Origin: Cochlodiniinecator piscidefendens
Lineage (GTDB): Bacteria; Pseudomonadota; Alphaproteobacteria; Rhodobacterales; Rhodobacteraceae
Direction of reading: 5' to 3'
Length of the DNA stretch: 64,000 bases
Assembly (NCBI RefSeq): GCF_011326755.1
Contig: NZ_JAAOIE010000002.1
Coordinates: forward strand, 248,001 to 312,000
Shown here: piece by piece, positions 27,534 to 36,881 of the stretch
Layout of the letters: the number at the start of each line of letters is the position of its first letter
Numbering within the stretch: the stretch's first letter is position 1
Program-made: the position numbers and the translations under genes
Notes under the pieces: model-generated
What the model was told of the DNA's origin: nothing
The model's database searches: none
What the model saw: only the letters and a program-made list of their open reading frames with translations

Positions 27534-29312
27534 TCAAAGAACATAAGTACCAGGTGCAGCACACAGTTCAGGGTGGTTTTCACCACCCGTTTTGCGTGAT
27601 TCTACTTGCTTCCCCGACCGCTTGGATAGCCAAGATTCCCATTCCCCCCACCAAGAGCCATTGTGGAAAGATGCCCCTGACTTCCATTCATCCGCATCTT
27701 TGACGGACGCCTCGTTTAGGAAATGGCCATATTTCTTTTTAGACGGCGGATTCACGATGCCAGCGATATGACCGCTCTCGCTGAGAATAAACTTTTTTGA
27801 CTTGCTCCCGAATTGAGCAAAGCCAGAAAAACATGATTTCCACGCCGCGATGTGATCCGTTTCACACGCGATCGAACACACGGGGATTTTCACATCAGAC
27901 AAACGCATCGTTTCACCGAAAACCTCAAATCCCTCGTTGGCCAGCGCATTGCCCTGACACAAACCACGCAGGTATTCGCGGGCCATACGCCCCGGTAGGT
28001 TTGTGCTATCTCCATTCCAAAATAATAGATCAAACGCTGGTGGCGCTTCGCCCATCATGTAAGAACGAATAGCTGGCCCATAAACCAAATCATTGGACCG
28101 CAAGTAAGAAAACGTGCGGGACATAAAGTAGGATTTTAGCAATCCATCCCTTTCGATCTGCGCTTCGATCCCATCTACAAAATCATTTTCCAAAAAGACA
28201 CCAAATTCACCTTGGTCAGAAAAATCAGTCATCGTTGTAAAAAATGTTGCAGATTTCACGGATTTATCACCGCGCTTAGCCAGTAATCCCAATACGACTG
28301 AAAGAGTCGTACCGGCAATACAGTATCCAACAGCATTCACCTGTGGTTCATTCGTGATTGCTTTAACTGTATCAATCGCCGTTAAATATCCTTCTTCGAT
28401 ATAGTTATCCATTCCGACATCGGCATAACTTTCATCCGGGTTGACCCAGCTCACGACAAACAACGTGTAGCCCTGATCAACGATCCAACGAATGAGCGAA
28501 TTCTGAGGTTTCAAATCTAGGACGTAGTATTTGTTTATCCACGGTGGAAACAAAATAAGCGGCGTTTTGTGCACGGTTTCGGTGGTTGGTTTGAACTGAA
28601 TCAATTCAAACATTCGATTACGAAACACCACTGAGCCTTCGCAAGTGGCTATATTTTTCCCAACCTCAAAAGCATCTTGATCAGCCAATGACACAAGTAA
28701 GTCCCCGTCACCGTTTTCCAGATCACGTACAAGGTTTTGCAACCCATCAATCAAGGATTGGCCCTGAGTTTCGACCGCTTTCTCCAGCGCGTCAGGATTG
28801 GTCCCCAGAAAGTTAGTAGGTGACAGAAGATCAACAATCTGTTTGGCAAAAAACTCAAGCCTCTGCCTGTCTTTCCCTTCGATTGAACCTAGACCCGCAA
28901 CAGTGTCTTGTACGGCTTCGGCGTTGATCTGATATTGTTGCTTAACAAAATTAAAATAAGGGTTGGTCTCCCAAAGCGGATTTGAAAACCGCTTATCAGT
29001 GGGACTAGAATCCGCAGGAACGGCGTAACCACCCTGCTGCATCGCCTCTTGAGCATCAGCAAAATGCTGGACCGACTTCGTCCAATATTTAAGTTGATTT
29101 TCAAAGATACGGGTTGGATTTTCCATCAATTCCGCCAAATATGCGGATGTTGTTTTTGAAATCAGATCTTGCCCCGGCCCTTCTAAAGCTGGGTTCACAG
29201 GCGGCTTTTTCGCAACCGCAGACATAATACGCTGCGATAGCTCTTCAACTTTTGCAAGGTTTTCAGCGAGATCCGGCAATTCTTGAACTGCATCATGATG
29301 ATCGGTTGTCAT
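27534..29312 (-). CDS. phaC: Class I polyhydroxyalkanoate synthase
   Basis: The 592-residue enzyme polymerises (R)-3-hydroxyacyl-CoA. The N-terminal dimerisation domain (about 1-230) is followed by an alpha/beta-hydrolase domain with the lipase-like box GYCIAG (nucleophile Cys331), Asp486 in CETDHIAAW and His515 in SESGHIAGI, plus the family signature PPWINKYYVLDL. A single chain of this length, with no PhaE or PhaR-subunit partner gene, marks class I. It is divergent from phaZ and shares an operator region with it. Confidence 0.97.
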   Translation of the reverse strand: MTTDHHDAVQELPDLAENLAKVEELSQRIMSAVAKKPPVNPALEGPGQDLISKTTSAYLAELMENPTRIFENQLKYWTKSVQHFADAQEAMQQGGYAVPADSSPTDKRFSNPLWETNPYFNFVKQQYQINAEAVQDTVAGLGSIEGKDRQRLEFFAKQIVDLLSPTNFLGTNPDALEKAVETQGQSLIDGLQNLVRDLENGDGDLLVSLADQDAFEVGKNIATCEGSVVFRNRMFELIQFKPTTETVHKTPLILFPPWINKYYVLDLKPQNSLIRWIVDQGYTLFVVSWVNPDESYADVGMDNYIEEGYLTAIDTVKAITNEPQVNAVGYCIAGTTLSVVLGLLAKRGDKSVKSATFFTTMTDFSDQGEFGVFLENDFVDGIEAQIERDGLLKSYFMSRTFSYLRSNDLVYGPAIRSYMMGEAPPAFDLLFWNGDSTNLPGRMAREYLRGLCQGNALANEGFEVFGETMRLSDVKIPVCSIACETDHIAAWKSCFSGFAQFGSKSKKFILSESGHIAGIVNPPSKKKYGHFLNEASVKDADEWKSGASFHNGSWWGEWESWLSKRSGKQVESRKTGGENHPELCAAPGTYVL

Positions 29313-29337
29313 ATTAATAATTCCATCCTAATGTTCG

Positions 29338-29368
29338 CTGCAAGTGCAGCATAGCTGCTTCCATGCAG
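29338..29368. promoter_or_regulatory. PhaR operator between phaC and phaZ
   Basis: A perfect CTGC-AAGT-GCAG (29338-29349) lies 26 bases ahead of phaC and about 70 ahead of phaZ. A looser copy, CTGC-N6-GCAG, is at 29355-29368. The flanks (ATGCTGC on one side, GCGAA on the other) match the phaP site in the reverse orientation. Confidence 0.7.
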
Positions 29369-29417
29369 AGGTCAAAGCGACCTTTTGTTGCGCTTATGCG
29401 AATTGAGAGGAAAATTG

Positions 29418-30692
29418 ATGCGTTACATGGCGACCTACGATTTGATGGAGGCAGCTCGCAACACCAACCAATGGTTGGGGGCTTCTGCTCTTGCTATGGC
29501 ATCTTATCCGGCAACCGGATTGGTTCCACATCCATTCTTCAAAATGATGGCTGCATGGGGTGAAGTGACCGAACGCACATTCGCCCGCATGGTCGTAAAA
29601 CCTGATTGGGCCATTCCAAGCGTTGTTGGCACAGATGGACGTGACCATACGATTGCGGTGGAAATGGTTTTGGAGCGCCCATTTGGTGACCTCATTCACT
29701 TTGCAGTACAAGGCCGCGCCCCAATGGAGCGCAAGGTTCTTTTGGTTGCGCCAATGTCTGGCCACTACGCAACTCTGTTGCGTTCGACAGTGGCAAGTCT
29801 GCTGCCAGATTGCGAAGTCTATGTCACCGATTGGCATAATGCGCGCGATATCCCTGTTTCCGAAGGCAAGTTTGATGTAGAGGATTATACACTCTACCTT
29901 GTCGATTTTATGAAGCACCTCGGTGCAGACACTCACGTCATTGCTGTGTGCCAACCTGCCCCCCTCGCATTGGCTGCAACGGCATATCTTGCTGAAGAGA
30001 ACCCAGCAGCTCAACCACGTTCGCTCACATTGATTGGTGGCCCCATCGACCCTGATGCAGCGGCGACCGACGTGACCGATTTTGGACGCCGCGTCACGAT
30101 GGGGCAACTTGAAGAAACCGCCATTCAACGGGTTGGGTTCAAACATGCAGGCGTTGGCCGCATGGTTTATCCGGGCCTGTTACAATTGTCGTCTTTCATG
30201 TCGATGAATTCTGAGCGGCATATGAAAGCCTTTTCAAATCAGGTGATGAACGTCGCCAATGGAAAATCAAACGATCGCGATCCCCACAATCGTTTTTACG
30301 ATGAATATTTGGCCGTTATGGATATGACCGCTGAATTTTATCTATCAACAGTCGAACGGGTTTTCAAAAACCGTGAGATTGCAAAAAACGAATTTATTGT
30401 TGCGGGTAAAAAGGTTGATATCGGTGCAATCACCAACGTCGCGGTAAAGACTGTTGAAGGTGCCGAAGACGATATCAGCGCGCCGGGCCAATGCGTCGCA
30501 GCACTTGATATGTTGACGGGTTTGCCGGATGGCATGAAGGCAAGCCATCTAGAACCAGATGCGGGGCACTACGGTATCTTTGCGGGCCGCAGCTGGCGCA
30601 ATAATATTCGTCCATTGGTTCTGAACTTTATCGACGCCAATTCAGGCGAACGCAAAAAGCCATCGCGCAAATCGAAAAAAGCGAACAACTAA
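29418..30692 (+). CDS. phaZ: Intracellular PHA depolymerase
   Basis: The frame reaches a TTG at 29385, but the ATG at 29418 has AGAGGA seven bases upstream and begins MRYMATYDLMEAARNTN, as in the family (424 residues). It belongs to the intracellular depolymerases of amorphous short-chain PHA, with the cysteine nucleophile in VIAVCQPAPLALAA (Cys178) in place of a serine lipase box. The C-terminal tail is basic. It is divergently transcribed from phaC, so synthesis and breakdown share a PhaR-controlled promoter region. Confidence 0.95.
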   Translation: MRYMATYDLMEAARNTNQWLGASALAMASYPATGLVPHPFFKMMAAWGEVTERTFARMVVKPDWAIPSVVGTDGRDHTIAVEMVLERPFGDLIHFAVQGRAPMERKVLLVAPMSGHYATLLRSTVASLLPDCEVYVTDWHNARDIPVSEGKFDVEDYTLYLVDFMKHLGADTHVIAVCQPAPLALAATAYLAEENPAAQPRSLTLIGGPIDPDAAATDVTDFGRRVTMGQLEETAIQRVGFKHAGVGRMVYPGLLQLSSFMSMNSERHMKAFSNQVMNVANGKSNDRDPHNRFYDEYLAVMDMTAEFYLSTVERVFKNREIAKNEFIVAGKKVDIGAITNVAVKTVEGAEDDISAPGQCVAALDMLTGLPDGMKASHLEPDAGHYGIFAGRSWRNNIRPLVLNFIDANSGERKKPSRKSKKANN

Positions 30693-31411
30693 CGCAACAC
30701 TAGCGCAGAGTTCAGCCATTCTTTCAAAGCCGCGTTCGTTGCATGCGGGGCCTCAAGTGTAGGAAGATGCCCTGCATCTTCGATTACTTTAAACGTCGCG
30801 AAAGGCATGAGTTCAGCGATGAATTCTTGGCGGCGCAATGGCGTCAATTGATCGTGCGCGCCGCATAGCACCATCGCGGGAATTTTGCTCATGCGTAGGG
30901 TTTTTTGCTGGTCAGGTCGGCGCTGAAGTGCGCGGGATTGACGAATGAAAACGTCAGCCCCCAATGACATACCCATTGCCGTCATCAGCTGCAAAATGTC
31001 TGCACGATCCTCCCCCGGGGCGAGATACTCTTGCAACATCGTTTCCCCCAAAGCATCACGTAGGCGACCTGTTTGCGCTGCAACGATAAGGGGTTCCCTT
31101 GTTGCGGCTTGGGCTGGGCGTTCTGATTGGGCCGATGTGGAAATCAATGCAACTCTTGTGATACGTTCCGGCGCAATACGCAGAATTTCCATGGCGACAA
31201 TGCCACCCAATGACAATCCCGCCAAAGCAAACCGTTCTGGCGCTGTCTCTAGGACCCGCCGCGCCATGCCTTCAACTGTCTCTTCAGACGTAATGGGCGA
31301 CACCTGCACAGCCCGATCACAAGAAAGCGCCAAAATCTGCGGTAAAAATACGCGCGCATCACACATCATACCCGGTATTAAAACCAGTGGATCACAAGTT
31401 GTTGGTGTCAT
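30689..31411 (-). CDS. Alpha/beta-hydrolase
   Basis: The 240-residue protein has the hydrolase triad: Ser in AGLSLGGIVA, Asp in CGAHDQLTP and His in DAGHLPTLE, plus the oxyanion strand LVLIPGMMCDARV. The substrate is unknown. It ends four bases inside the convergent phaZ gene. A 3-hydroxybutyrate oligomer hydrolase role would be an attractive guess from position but has no support in the sequence. Confidence 0.83.
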   Translation of the reverse strand: MTPTTCDPLVLIPGMMCDARVFLPQILALSCDRAVQVSPITSEETVEGMARRVLETAPERFALAGLSLGGIVAMEILRIAPERITRVALISTSAQSERPAQAATREPLIVAAQTGRLRDALGETMLQEYLAPGEDRADILQLMTAMGMSLGADVFIRQSRALQRRPDQQKTLRMSKIPAMVLCGAHDQLTPLRRQEFIAELMPFATFKVIEDAGHLPTLEAPHATNAALKEWLNSALVLR

Positions 31412-31480
31412 GTGCTGCCCGCAATATTATCTTTGTTGACGAAACATTAACCGCGCATAGTGATCTTGCATATGGAATTA

Positions 31481-32140
31481 TTATTCTGTGTTAGAGCTGT
31501 GGCATTCCGGCAAACAAACCCCGCGAAACGGTGGAAAATCCGTGTATTTCTTTTCCCTGTCGCTCGGAGATAGATCCGGTAATTTCCCCTTTTTCAATAG
31601 AACCGAGTTTCCCCCAATCCATCCGCGTATGTCGCGCTTAGGGGCTTCGTTCCACATCAGATTAAAGGCGCAAAGCTTCGGGAAAAAACGCATTTCGGAA
31701 TAAGGTAGATGATCATGGACCCACCATGCGAGATCATGCCAATGACGCCCTTGTTCATATTGGTCGGCAAACCATGGGATCACAATTGATGCCCCGGCCC
31801 CCATGTTTCCGTCGCCATCCAGATGGTCCCAAACATGCCCCGCACGGTCCGCGTGGGTCGCTGCGCAATTCAACGCATTTTCGTTGCCAAAATCATTAAG
31901 GGCAGCACAACGAAACCCTGATCGCACAGAAACCACGCCGAAAGTTTCGACTAACGGGTCCAAGAGTTGCGAACACAGCATCTTACCAGCTTGGATGGCC
32001 AGATCAGGATTGTCGGGAATATTTTGAATTTGGTGGAAATTTCCAATTTCAGAATATAGAAACTCCCGCATATAAAAATACTTAGAAAGGCGGACCCGAC
32101 CCAAGGTCTCAAGACTCCACATACTGGCCGGGCGACGCAT
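31481..32140 (-). CDS. Peptidase M15/DD-peptidase-like protein (tentative)
   Basis: The 219-residue protein has no signal peptide. SVRSGFRCAALNDFG resembles the conserved SGYR..N turn of M15/Hedgehog-type DD-peptidases. It is followed by a cluster of His/Asp residues (HADRAGHVWDHLDGDG and HWHDLAWWVHDHLP) that could bind metal. Family assignment is weak. Its ATG immediately follows the TAA of the VOC gene, with GGAG eight bases ahead, so it is translationally coupled. The three-gene unit (hydrolase, VOC, this) has no evident common substrate. Confidence 0.6.
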   Translation of the reverse strand: MRRPASMWSLETLGRVRLSKYFYMREFLYSEIGNFHQIQNIPDNPDLAIQAGKMLCSQLLDPLVETFGVVSVRSGFRCAALNDFGNENALNCAATHADRAGHVWDHLDGDGNMGAGASIVIPWFADQYEQGRHWHDLAWWVHDHLPYSEMRFFPKLCAFNLMWNEAPKRDIRGWIGGNSVLLKKGKLPDLSPSDREKKYTDFPPFRGVCLPECHSSNTE

Positions 32141-32572
32141 TTACTGAACTCCGTTCCACTGAAATGCACCATCTGGGCCCAACGGTGAAAACGGGTTGTG
32201 CGCAATTTCCCAAACATGCCCATCCGGGTCGGAAAAGTACCCATGATGACCACCCCAGAACACATCTTGAGCAGATTTAAGGATTTTGCCTCCGGCGTTT
32301 TCAGCACGGTCGAGAAATACCGAAACCTCTGATTTTTCTCTTAGATTATGCGAGAACGTAATTCCTGAAAATCCGCCGATATTCTCAACATCTATCCCCA
32401 GTTCATCTGCCAATGCCGTCTTGGGGTATAGCCCCAGTGTTTGGCCAATCAAATCAAACGCAATAACGCCATCTTGGCTCTCGACCCGCGTCCATCCAAG
32501 GGCTTCGTAGAATGCTGCGGATCGCTCCATATCGGCAACACCTAACGTGATCAGACTCACACGTTGCTCCAT
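32141..32572 (-). CDS. VOC-superfamily (glyoxalase-like) protein
   Basis: An upstream extension of the frame overlaps the previous gene. The ATG at 32572 has GGAGA at good spacing and begins MEQRVSLITLGVADMERSAA, so the protein has 143 residues. It has two beta-alpha-beta-beta-beta modules: SLITLGVADMERSAAFYEALG and the second with FSDPDGHVWEIAHNP, whose Glu is a usual metal ligand. It starts two bases after the hydrolase stop. Confidence 0.85.
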   Translation of the reverse strand: MEQRVSLITLGVADMERSAAFYEALGWTRVESQDGVIAFDLIGQTLGLYPKTALADELGIDVENIGGFSGITFSHNLREKSEVSVFLDRAENAGGKILKSAQDVFWGGHHGYFSDPDGHVWEIAHNPFSPLGPDGAFQWNGVQ

Positions 32573-32574
32573 AA

Positions 32575-33330
32575 TTATTCTCCAATAATATGCAAAATAT
32601 CTTCGACGGTTTCTGTAATTAGAGGCAGGCAAGTCTCATCAGAAAATCGATGGTCAGCGCCCTTTACCAAAGTTAACTGAATGTCGTCCCCAGCAGCGTG
32701 ATCCAGCAAACGCAAGGCAACGGACATATCAACATCTTCATCCGCCGTTCCCTGCAAAAACCGCGCCGGGAAAGGCAAATTCAATTCGTCCCGCAAAACC
32801 AACTGAGAGCGCCCATTTTCAATCAATTTCTGGGTAATGATGTAAGGCTCCCCATAATCGGAGGGCAGCGCAACTTGTCCGGTAACAGCAAGTTCATCAC
32901 GCTGAGCGGCGTCAAAGCCTGCCCACATGCTATCCTCGGTAAAGTCAGGCGCAGCCGCAATGCCAACAAGCCCTGAAATACGGTGAGGCATTTGTTTACA
33001 CATCAAAAGCGAAATCCAGCCCCCCATAGACGAGCCCACCAAAATTTGCGGACCTTCTGACAGTTCTGAAATGGCCGCGTACGCATCTTCTGCCCAGTCG
33101 CCAATACATCCATCGGTGAACTCTTCTGATGATTCACCATGCCCTGAGTAATCAAATCGGAGAAAGGCGCGCCCTTGCCTCTTAGCCCAAGCTTCAAGAA
33201 ATACGGCCTTGGTTCCACCCATATCCGATTTAAAGCCACCTAAAAACACGACACCGGGCCCGTGCCCTTCAGTCTTATTGTAGGCTATTTTACGTCCCTG
33301 AGGGGAGAGAAAGAAGGAATGCTCAGTCAT
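32575..33330 (-). CDS. Alpha/beta-hydrolase
   Basis: The frame opens at 33381, but the ATG at 33330 has AGGA six bases upstream and starts MTEHSFFLSPQGRKIAYNK (251 residues). It has a lipase-type nucleophile elbow LVGSSMGGWISLL, an Asp in TADEDVDMS and a His in GADHRFSDE. It resembles small esterases or thioesterases; the substrate is unknown. It is the first gene of a tight three-gene unit with the VOC and M15-like genes. Confidence 0.83.
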   Translation of the reverse strand: MTEHSFFLSPQGRKIAYNKTEGHGPGVVFLGGFKSDMGGTKAVFLEAWAKRQGRAFLRFDYSGHGESSEEFTDGCIGDWAEDAYAAISELSEGPQILVGSSMGGWISLLMCKQMPHRISGLVGIAAAPDFTEDSMWAGFDAAQRDELAVTGQVALPSDYGEPYIITQKLIENGRSQLVLRDELNLPFPARFLQGTADEDVDMSVALRLLDHAAGDDIQLTLVKGADHRFSDETCLPLITETVEDILHIIGE

Positions 33331-33477
33331 TGTTGATCCTGTAATTTTCAACACCCTAACCTCACTAAAGAATTCGCTCAACCGCCGTTGACTTCATCCC
33401 CGCAACGGGCCAAATACGGGGCACCACATATCCTGCAACCGGGCGTTCCGTGGGCGCCAAACTGACGAGGAGCCGAT

Positions 33478-35424
33478 ATGGCACAAGTCTCTCTTACATT
33501 TCCTGACGGCAATTCACGCGATTACGACGCTGGCGTAACAGCCGCTGATGTTGCTGCAAGCATTTCAAATTCCTTGGCAAAAAAAGCAATTTCTGCCACC
33601 GTCAATGGTGAACATTGGGATCTGCAGTGGCCAATCTCTGAAAGCGCAGATATCGCCATTCACACTATGAAAGACGATGTTCAGGCGCTTGAGCTTGTAC
33701 GTCATGACCTTGCCCATATCATGGCACGCGCGGTTCAGGAAATCTGGCCAGAGACCAAAGTCACAATCGGTCCGGTTATCAAAGACGGCTGGTACTATGA
33801 CTTTGATCGCGCCGAAGCTTTCACACCCGAAGACCTTGGTCTCATCGAGAAAAAGATGAAAGACATCATCAACCTGCGTGATGCTGTCAAAACCGAAGTT
33901 TGGGATCGCGACCGCGCCATCCAGTATTACACTGATCGCAACGAGCCTTATAAAGTCGAATTGATCGAAAGCATCCCAGGTGATGAACCGCTGCGTATGT
34001 ACTGGCACGGCGATTGGCAGGATTTGTGCCGTGGTCCGCACTTGCAGCACACCGGCCAAGTCCCTGCAGATGGCTTTAAACTAATGAACATCGCTGGCGC
34101 TTATTGGCGTGGTGATAGTGATCGCCCCATGCTGCAACGCATTTACGGCTGTGCCTTCACAAACAAAGAAGGCTTAAAAAAGCATCTTACAATGCTTGAG
34201 GAAGCCGCAAAGCGTGATCACCGTAAACTGGGCAAAGAAATGAACCTTTTCCACATGCAGGAAGAGGCACCCGGGATGGTTTTCTGGCACCCAAATGGCT
34301 GGCGCATTTATACCTTGCTGCAAGACTACATGCGCCGCCGTCAAGATAAAGGTGGCTATGTAGAGGTGAATACCCCACAAGTTGTTAATCGCAAATTGTG
34401 GGAGGCCTCTGGTCACTGGGAGAATTATCAGGACAACATGTTCATCGTAGAGGTCGACGAAGATCACGCCCGAGAAAAGGCCGTCAACGCGTTAAAGCCG
34501 ATGAATTGCCCTTGCCATATTCAGGTCTTCAATCAAGGCCTGAAATCCTATCGCGATTTACCCCTGCGCATGGCTGAATTTGGCTCATGCAATAGATATG
34601 AGCCCTCGGGCGCGATGCACGGCATTATGCGTGTGCGTGGTTTCACCCAGGACGACGGCCATATTTTCTGCACCGAAGCCCAAGTCGAAGAGGAAACTAA
34701 AACGTTCGTCGGTTTTCTCGCCATGATCTACAAAGACCTCGGATTTGAGAACTGGCGCGTAAAACTTTCCACTCGTCCCGAAAAACGGGTTGGTACCGAA
34801 GAAAGTTGGGATCAAGCAGAAGAGGCACTTGCGAACGGTATCAAAGCAGCCGGATATGACTATGAGATCCAAGAAGGCGAAGGTGCGTTTTATGGTCCAA
34901 AACTAGAATTCGTGCTCACCGACGCGATTGGACGAGATTGGCAATGTGGCACATTACAGATTGACCCCAATATGCCTGAACGCTTGGACGCTAGTTATAT
35001 TGGAGAGGATGGCGCCCGCCATCGCCCCCTAATGCTGCACCGCGCGACTTTGGGGTCGTTTGAACGTTTCATTGGAATTCTGATCGAGGAACATGCAGGA
35101 AAATTGCCGTTCTGGTTAGCGCCTCGTCAGGTTGTTGTGGCATCGATTGTTTCTGACGCGAATGATTTTGTCTTAGAAACCGTCGCTGCTTTGCGTGCTC
35201 AAGGTGTACGTGCCGAAGCAGACATCAGAAACGAAAAAATCAACTACAAGGTCCGCGAGCATTCTCTGGGCAAAGTTCCGGTGATTCTGGCAGTTGGCAA
35301 AAAAGAAGTCGAAGACAGAACAGTCACATTGCGCCGTCTAGGCGAGAAACAAACAGCAGTAATCTCACTCGATGAAGCTGTAACAATTCTCACGAAAGAC
35401 GCAAAAGCACCTGACCTTTTGTAA
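33478..35424 (+). CDS. thrS: Threonine--tRNA ligase
   Basis: The 648-residue enzyme is full length: TGS domain (1-60), editing domain with [11 protein letters not shown], class II catalytic core with zinc cysteine in [10 protein letters not shown] and motif 2 in [15 protein letters not shown], and the C-terminal anticodon-binding domain (about 545-648). It is cytoplasmic and essential. GAGGAG precedes the ATG. A terminator follows. Confidence 0.98.
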   Translation: MAQVSLTFPDGNSRDYDAGVTAADVAASISNSLAKKAISATVNGEHWDLQWPISESADIAIHTMKDDVQALELVRHDLAHIMARAVQEIWPETKVTIGPVIKDGWYYDFDRAEAFTPEDLGLIEKKMKDIINLRDAVKTEVWDRDRAIQYYTDRNEPYKVELIESIPGDEPLRMYWHGDWQDLCRGPHLQHTGQVPADGFKLMNIAGAYWRGDSDRPMLQRIYGCAFTNKEGLKKHLTMLEEAAKRDHRKLGKEMNLFHMQEEAPGMVFWHPNGWRIYTLLQDYMRRRQDKGGYVEVNTPQVVNRKLWEASGHWENYQDNMFIVEVDEDHAREKAVNALKPMNCPCHIQVFNQGLKSYRDLPLRMAEFGSCNRYEPSGAMHGIMRVRGFTQDDGHIFCTEAQVEEETKTFVGFLAMIYKDLGFENWRVKLSTRPEKRVGTEESWDQAEEALANGIKAAGYDYEIQEGEGAFYGPKLEFVLTDAIGRDWQCGTLQIDPNMPERLDASYIGEDGARHRPLMLHRATLGSFERFIGILIEEHAGKLPFWLAPRQVVVASIVSDANDFVLETVAALRAQGVRAEADIRNEKINYKVREHSLGKVPVILAVGKKEVEDRTVTLRRLGEKQTAVISLDEAVTILTKDAKAPDLL

Positions 35425-35441
35425 AAGATTGCAATATTTTA

Positions 35442-35484
35442 AAAGGCCGCGCGGTATATCGCCTGCGCGGCCTTTGTTATTTTT
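35442..35484 (+). terminator. Terminator after thrS
   Basis: An 11-bp perfect stem AAAGGCCGCGC/GCGCGGCCTTT (35442-35452 with 35465-35475) is followed by T-rich sequence. Confidence 0.85.
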
Positions 35485-35639
35485 CAATAACTTACGAATT
35501 TCCTTAGTAACAAATCATCTAAAATTATAACGCCGCTGTGACTAACGTCCTCGTGATTGGAAAGAGTTTATTTACTCGGCGTATGGTTAGTCTATCGCAT
35601 CAAACGCGATCAGATATTCAAACTAAAGGAAGTCATACT

Positions 35640-35945
35640 ATGTCCAACACTGTAAAAGCTCTCGCCGCTGCTGGTGCCGTTGCTGCCGCTCTTTCTGCAA
35701 CAACTGGTGCAGTACAAGCTCAAGAAAACGAAAAATGCTTCGGTGTTTCACTTGCTGGTGAAAACGACTGTGCAGCTGGCCCAGGTACAACATGTGCAGG
35801 TTCGTCAACAGTTGACTACCAAGGTAACGCTTGGACACTCGTAGAAGCTGGCACATGCGCAGACATCGAACTGCCAGCAATGGCTGACGGCTCTGCACGT
35901 ATGGGGTCAACCGATGCACTAGACCGCGACCTACCAGCGTCCTAA
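35640..35945 (+). CDS. bufA: Bufferin-type RiPP precursor (DUF2282)
   Basis: The frame can be extended to a GTG at 35538, but the ATG at 35640 follows AAAGGA at nine bases and starts a signal peptide (residues 1-27, cut after VQA). The mature 74-residue peptide has four cysteines at 33, 44, 52 and 73 in the DUF2282 pattern ([29 protein letters not shown]). It is followed by its modifying enzyme genes. In Caulobacter, bufferins are copper-binding peptides whose central cysteines become thiooxazoles. The same function is inferred here. A GTAACA box at 35507-35512 resembles the -35 of ECF/SigF promoters, but the -10 does not match. Confidence 0.92.
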   Translation: MSNTVKALAAAGAVAAALSATTGAVQAQENEKCFGVSLAGENDCAAGPGTTCAGSSTVDYQGNAWTLVEAGTCADIELPAMADGSARMGSTDALDRDLPAS

Positions 35946-35953
35946 GATACTCC

Positions 35954-35980
35954 TGCGCCCCTGCACCGCGTGGGGGCGCA
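35954..35980 (+). terminator. Hairpin between precursor and maturation genes
   Basis: TGCGCCCC (35954-35961) pairs perfectly with GGGGCGCA (35973-35980); there is no T-run. It is placed to reduce or protect transcripts so that the precursor is made in excess of its enzymes. Confidence 0.55.
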
Positions 35981-36020
35981 CTCTAACCGACCGATAAAGA
36001 CCAGCTGACCGGAGCGTTTC

Positions 36021-36881
36021 ATGTTAGATGCCACCCGCCATTCATTTGATCAGCTACCCAATCGACCGGGCGTTGGCTATAAACCCCAACACTTCACAGA
36101 CATCATGAAAGATGCAGGGCCCGTTGAGTGGCTCGAAATTCATGCTGAAAACTATATGGGCCAAGGTGGTCGCCCCCACGCGCAACTTCGCGCTCTTTCC
36201 GAAAAATTCGCATTCTCAGTCCATGGCGTTGGATTGTCCATTGGCGGTGAAAAGCCGCTGGACAAAGATCATTTAGCCCGTCTTCGTGATTTGGTGAGCT
36301 GGCTTAACCCTGCCCGATTTTCCGAACATCTCGCTTGGTCTACCCACGACAGCCACTTTCTAAATGACTTGCTTCCGCTACCATATACTGCCGATACACT
36401 CTCGCGCGTTGCGGATCACGTATCCGAAGTCCAAGATGTGGTTGGCCGCCAGATGCTGTTAGAAAACCCGTCTTCGTACTTAGCCTTTTCCGAGAGCACG
36501 ATGGCAGAAACCGATTTTTTAAATGACGTAGCAGAACGATCAGGCTGTGGATTGCTGTTAGATGTGAACAACGTTTTTGTCTCAGCAACCAACCAAAAGA
36601 TGAATGCCTACGCCTATATTGATGCTTTCCCGCTGGATAAAGTCGGCGAAATTCATTTAGGTGGCCACGATGAAGATGAAGACGATTTAGGCGCGCCACT
36701 ACTGATAGATAGCCATGGTGCTGAAGTTGTTGATCCTGTTTGGTCTCTTTATCATTATACCATTGCGAAATCCGGGCCGCGCCCAACACTCATCGAATGG
36801 GATACCGATGTTCCTGAATGGCCTGTTCTCGCCGCAGAAGCATCGCGTGCAGCAAAAATTCTAGATCGGTTGCCAGCATGA
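36021..36881 (+). CDS. bufB: MNIO-family bufferin-modifying enzyme (DUF692)
   Basis: The 286-residue protein is a TIM-barrel multinuclear non-heme iron-dependent oxidase. Metal-ligand candidates line up: LEIHAENYMG, His68 (SVHGVG), His103 (SEHLAW), Glu148 (LLENPSSY), DVNN at 181-184, His212/His216 (EIHLGGH), His232 (DSHG) and Glu259 (IEWD). It is expected to oxidise precursor cysteines with O2. bufC overlaps its stop codon (ATGA), so the pair is translated together. CGGAGC precedes the ATG. Confidence 0.93.
   Translation: MLDATRHSFDQLPNRPGVGYKPQHFTDIMKDAGPVEWLEIHAENYMGQGGRPHAQLRALSEKFAFSVHGVGLSIGGEKPLDKDHLARLRDLVSWLNPARFSEHLAWSTHDSHFLNDLLPLPYTADTLSRVADHVSEVQDVVGRQMLLENPSSYLAFSESTMAETDFLNDVAERSGCGLLLDVNNVFVSATNQKMNAYAYIDAFPLDKVGEIHLGGHDEDEDDLGAPLLIDSHGAEVVDPVWSLYHYTIAKSGPRPTLIEWDTDVPEWPVLAAEASRAAKILDRLPA

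Noticed and set aside
30945-31439. 164-codon plus-strand frame over the alpha/beta-hydrolase
   Set aside because: Shadow of the real gene, whose catalytic triad is intact on the minus strand.
35507-35532. ECF/SigF-like promoter ahead of bufA
   Set aside because: GTAACA resembles the -35, but at the required spacing the -10 reads AACG, not CGAA, and no sigma/anti-sigma genes are near. Not counted as a promoter.
35538-35639. In-frame GTG extension of the bufA precursor
   Set aside because: The ATG at 35640 has AAAGGA and starts the signal peptide; the extra 34 residues would hide it.
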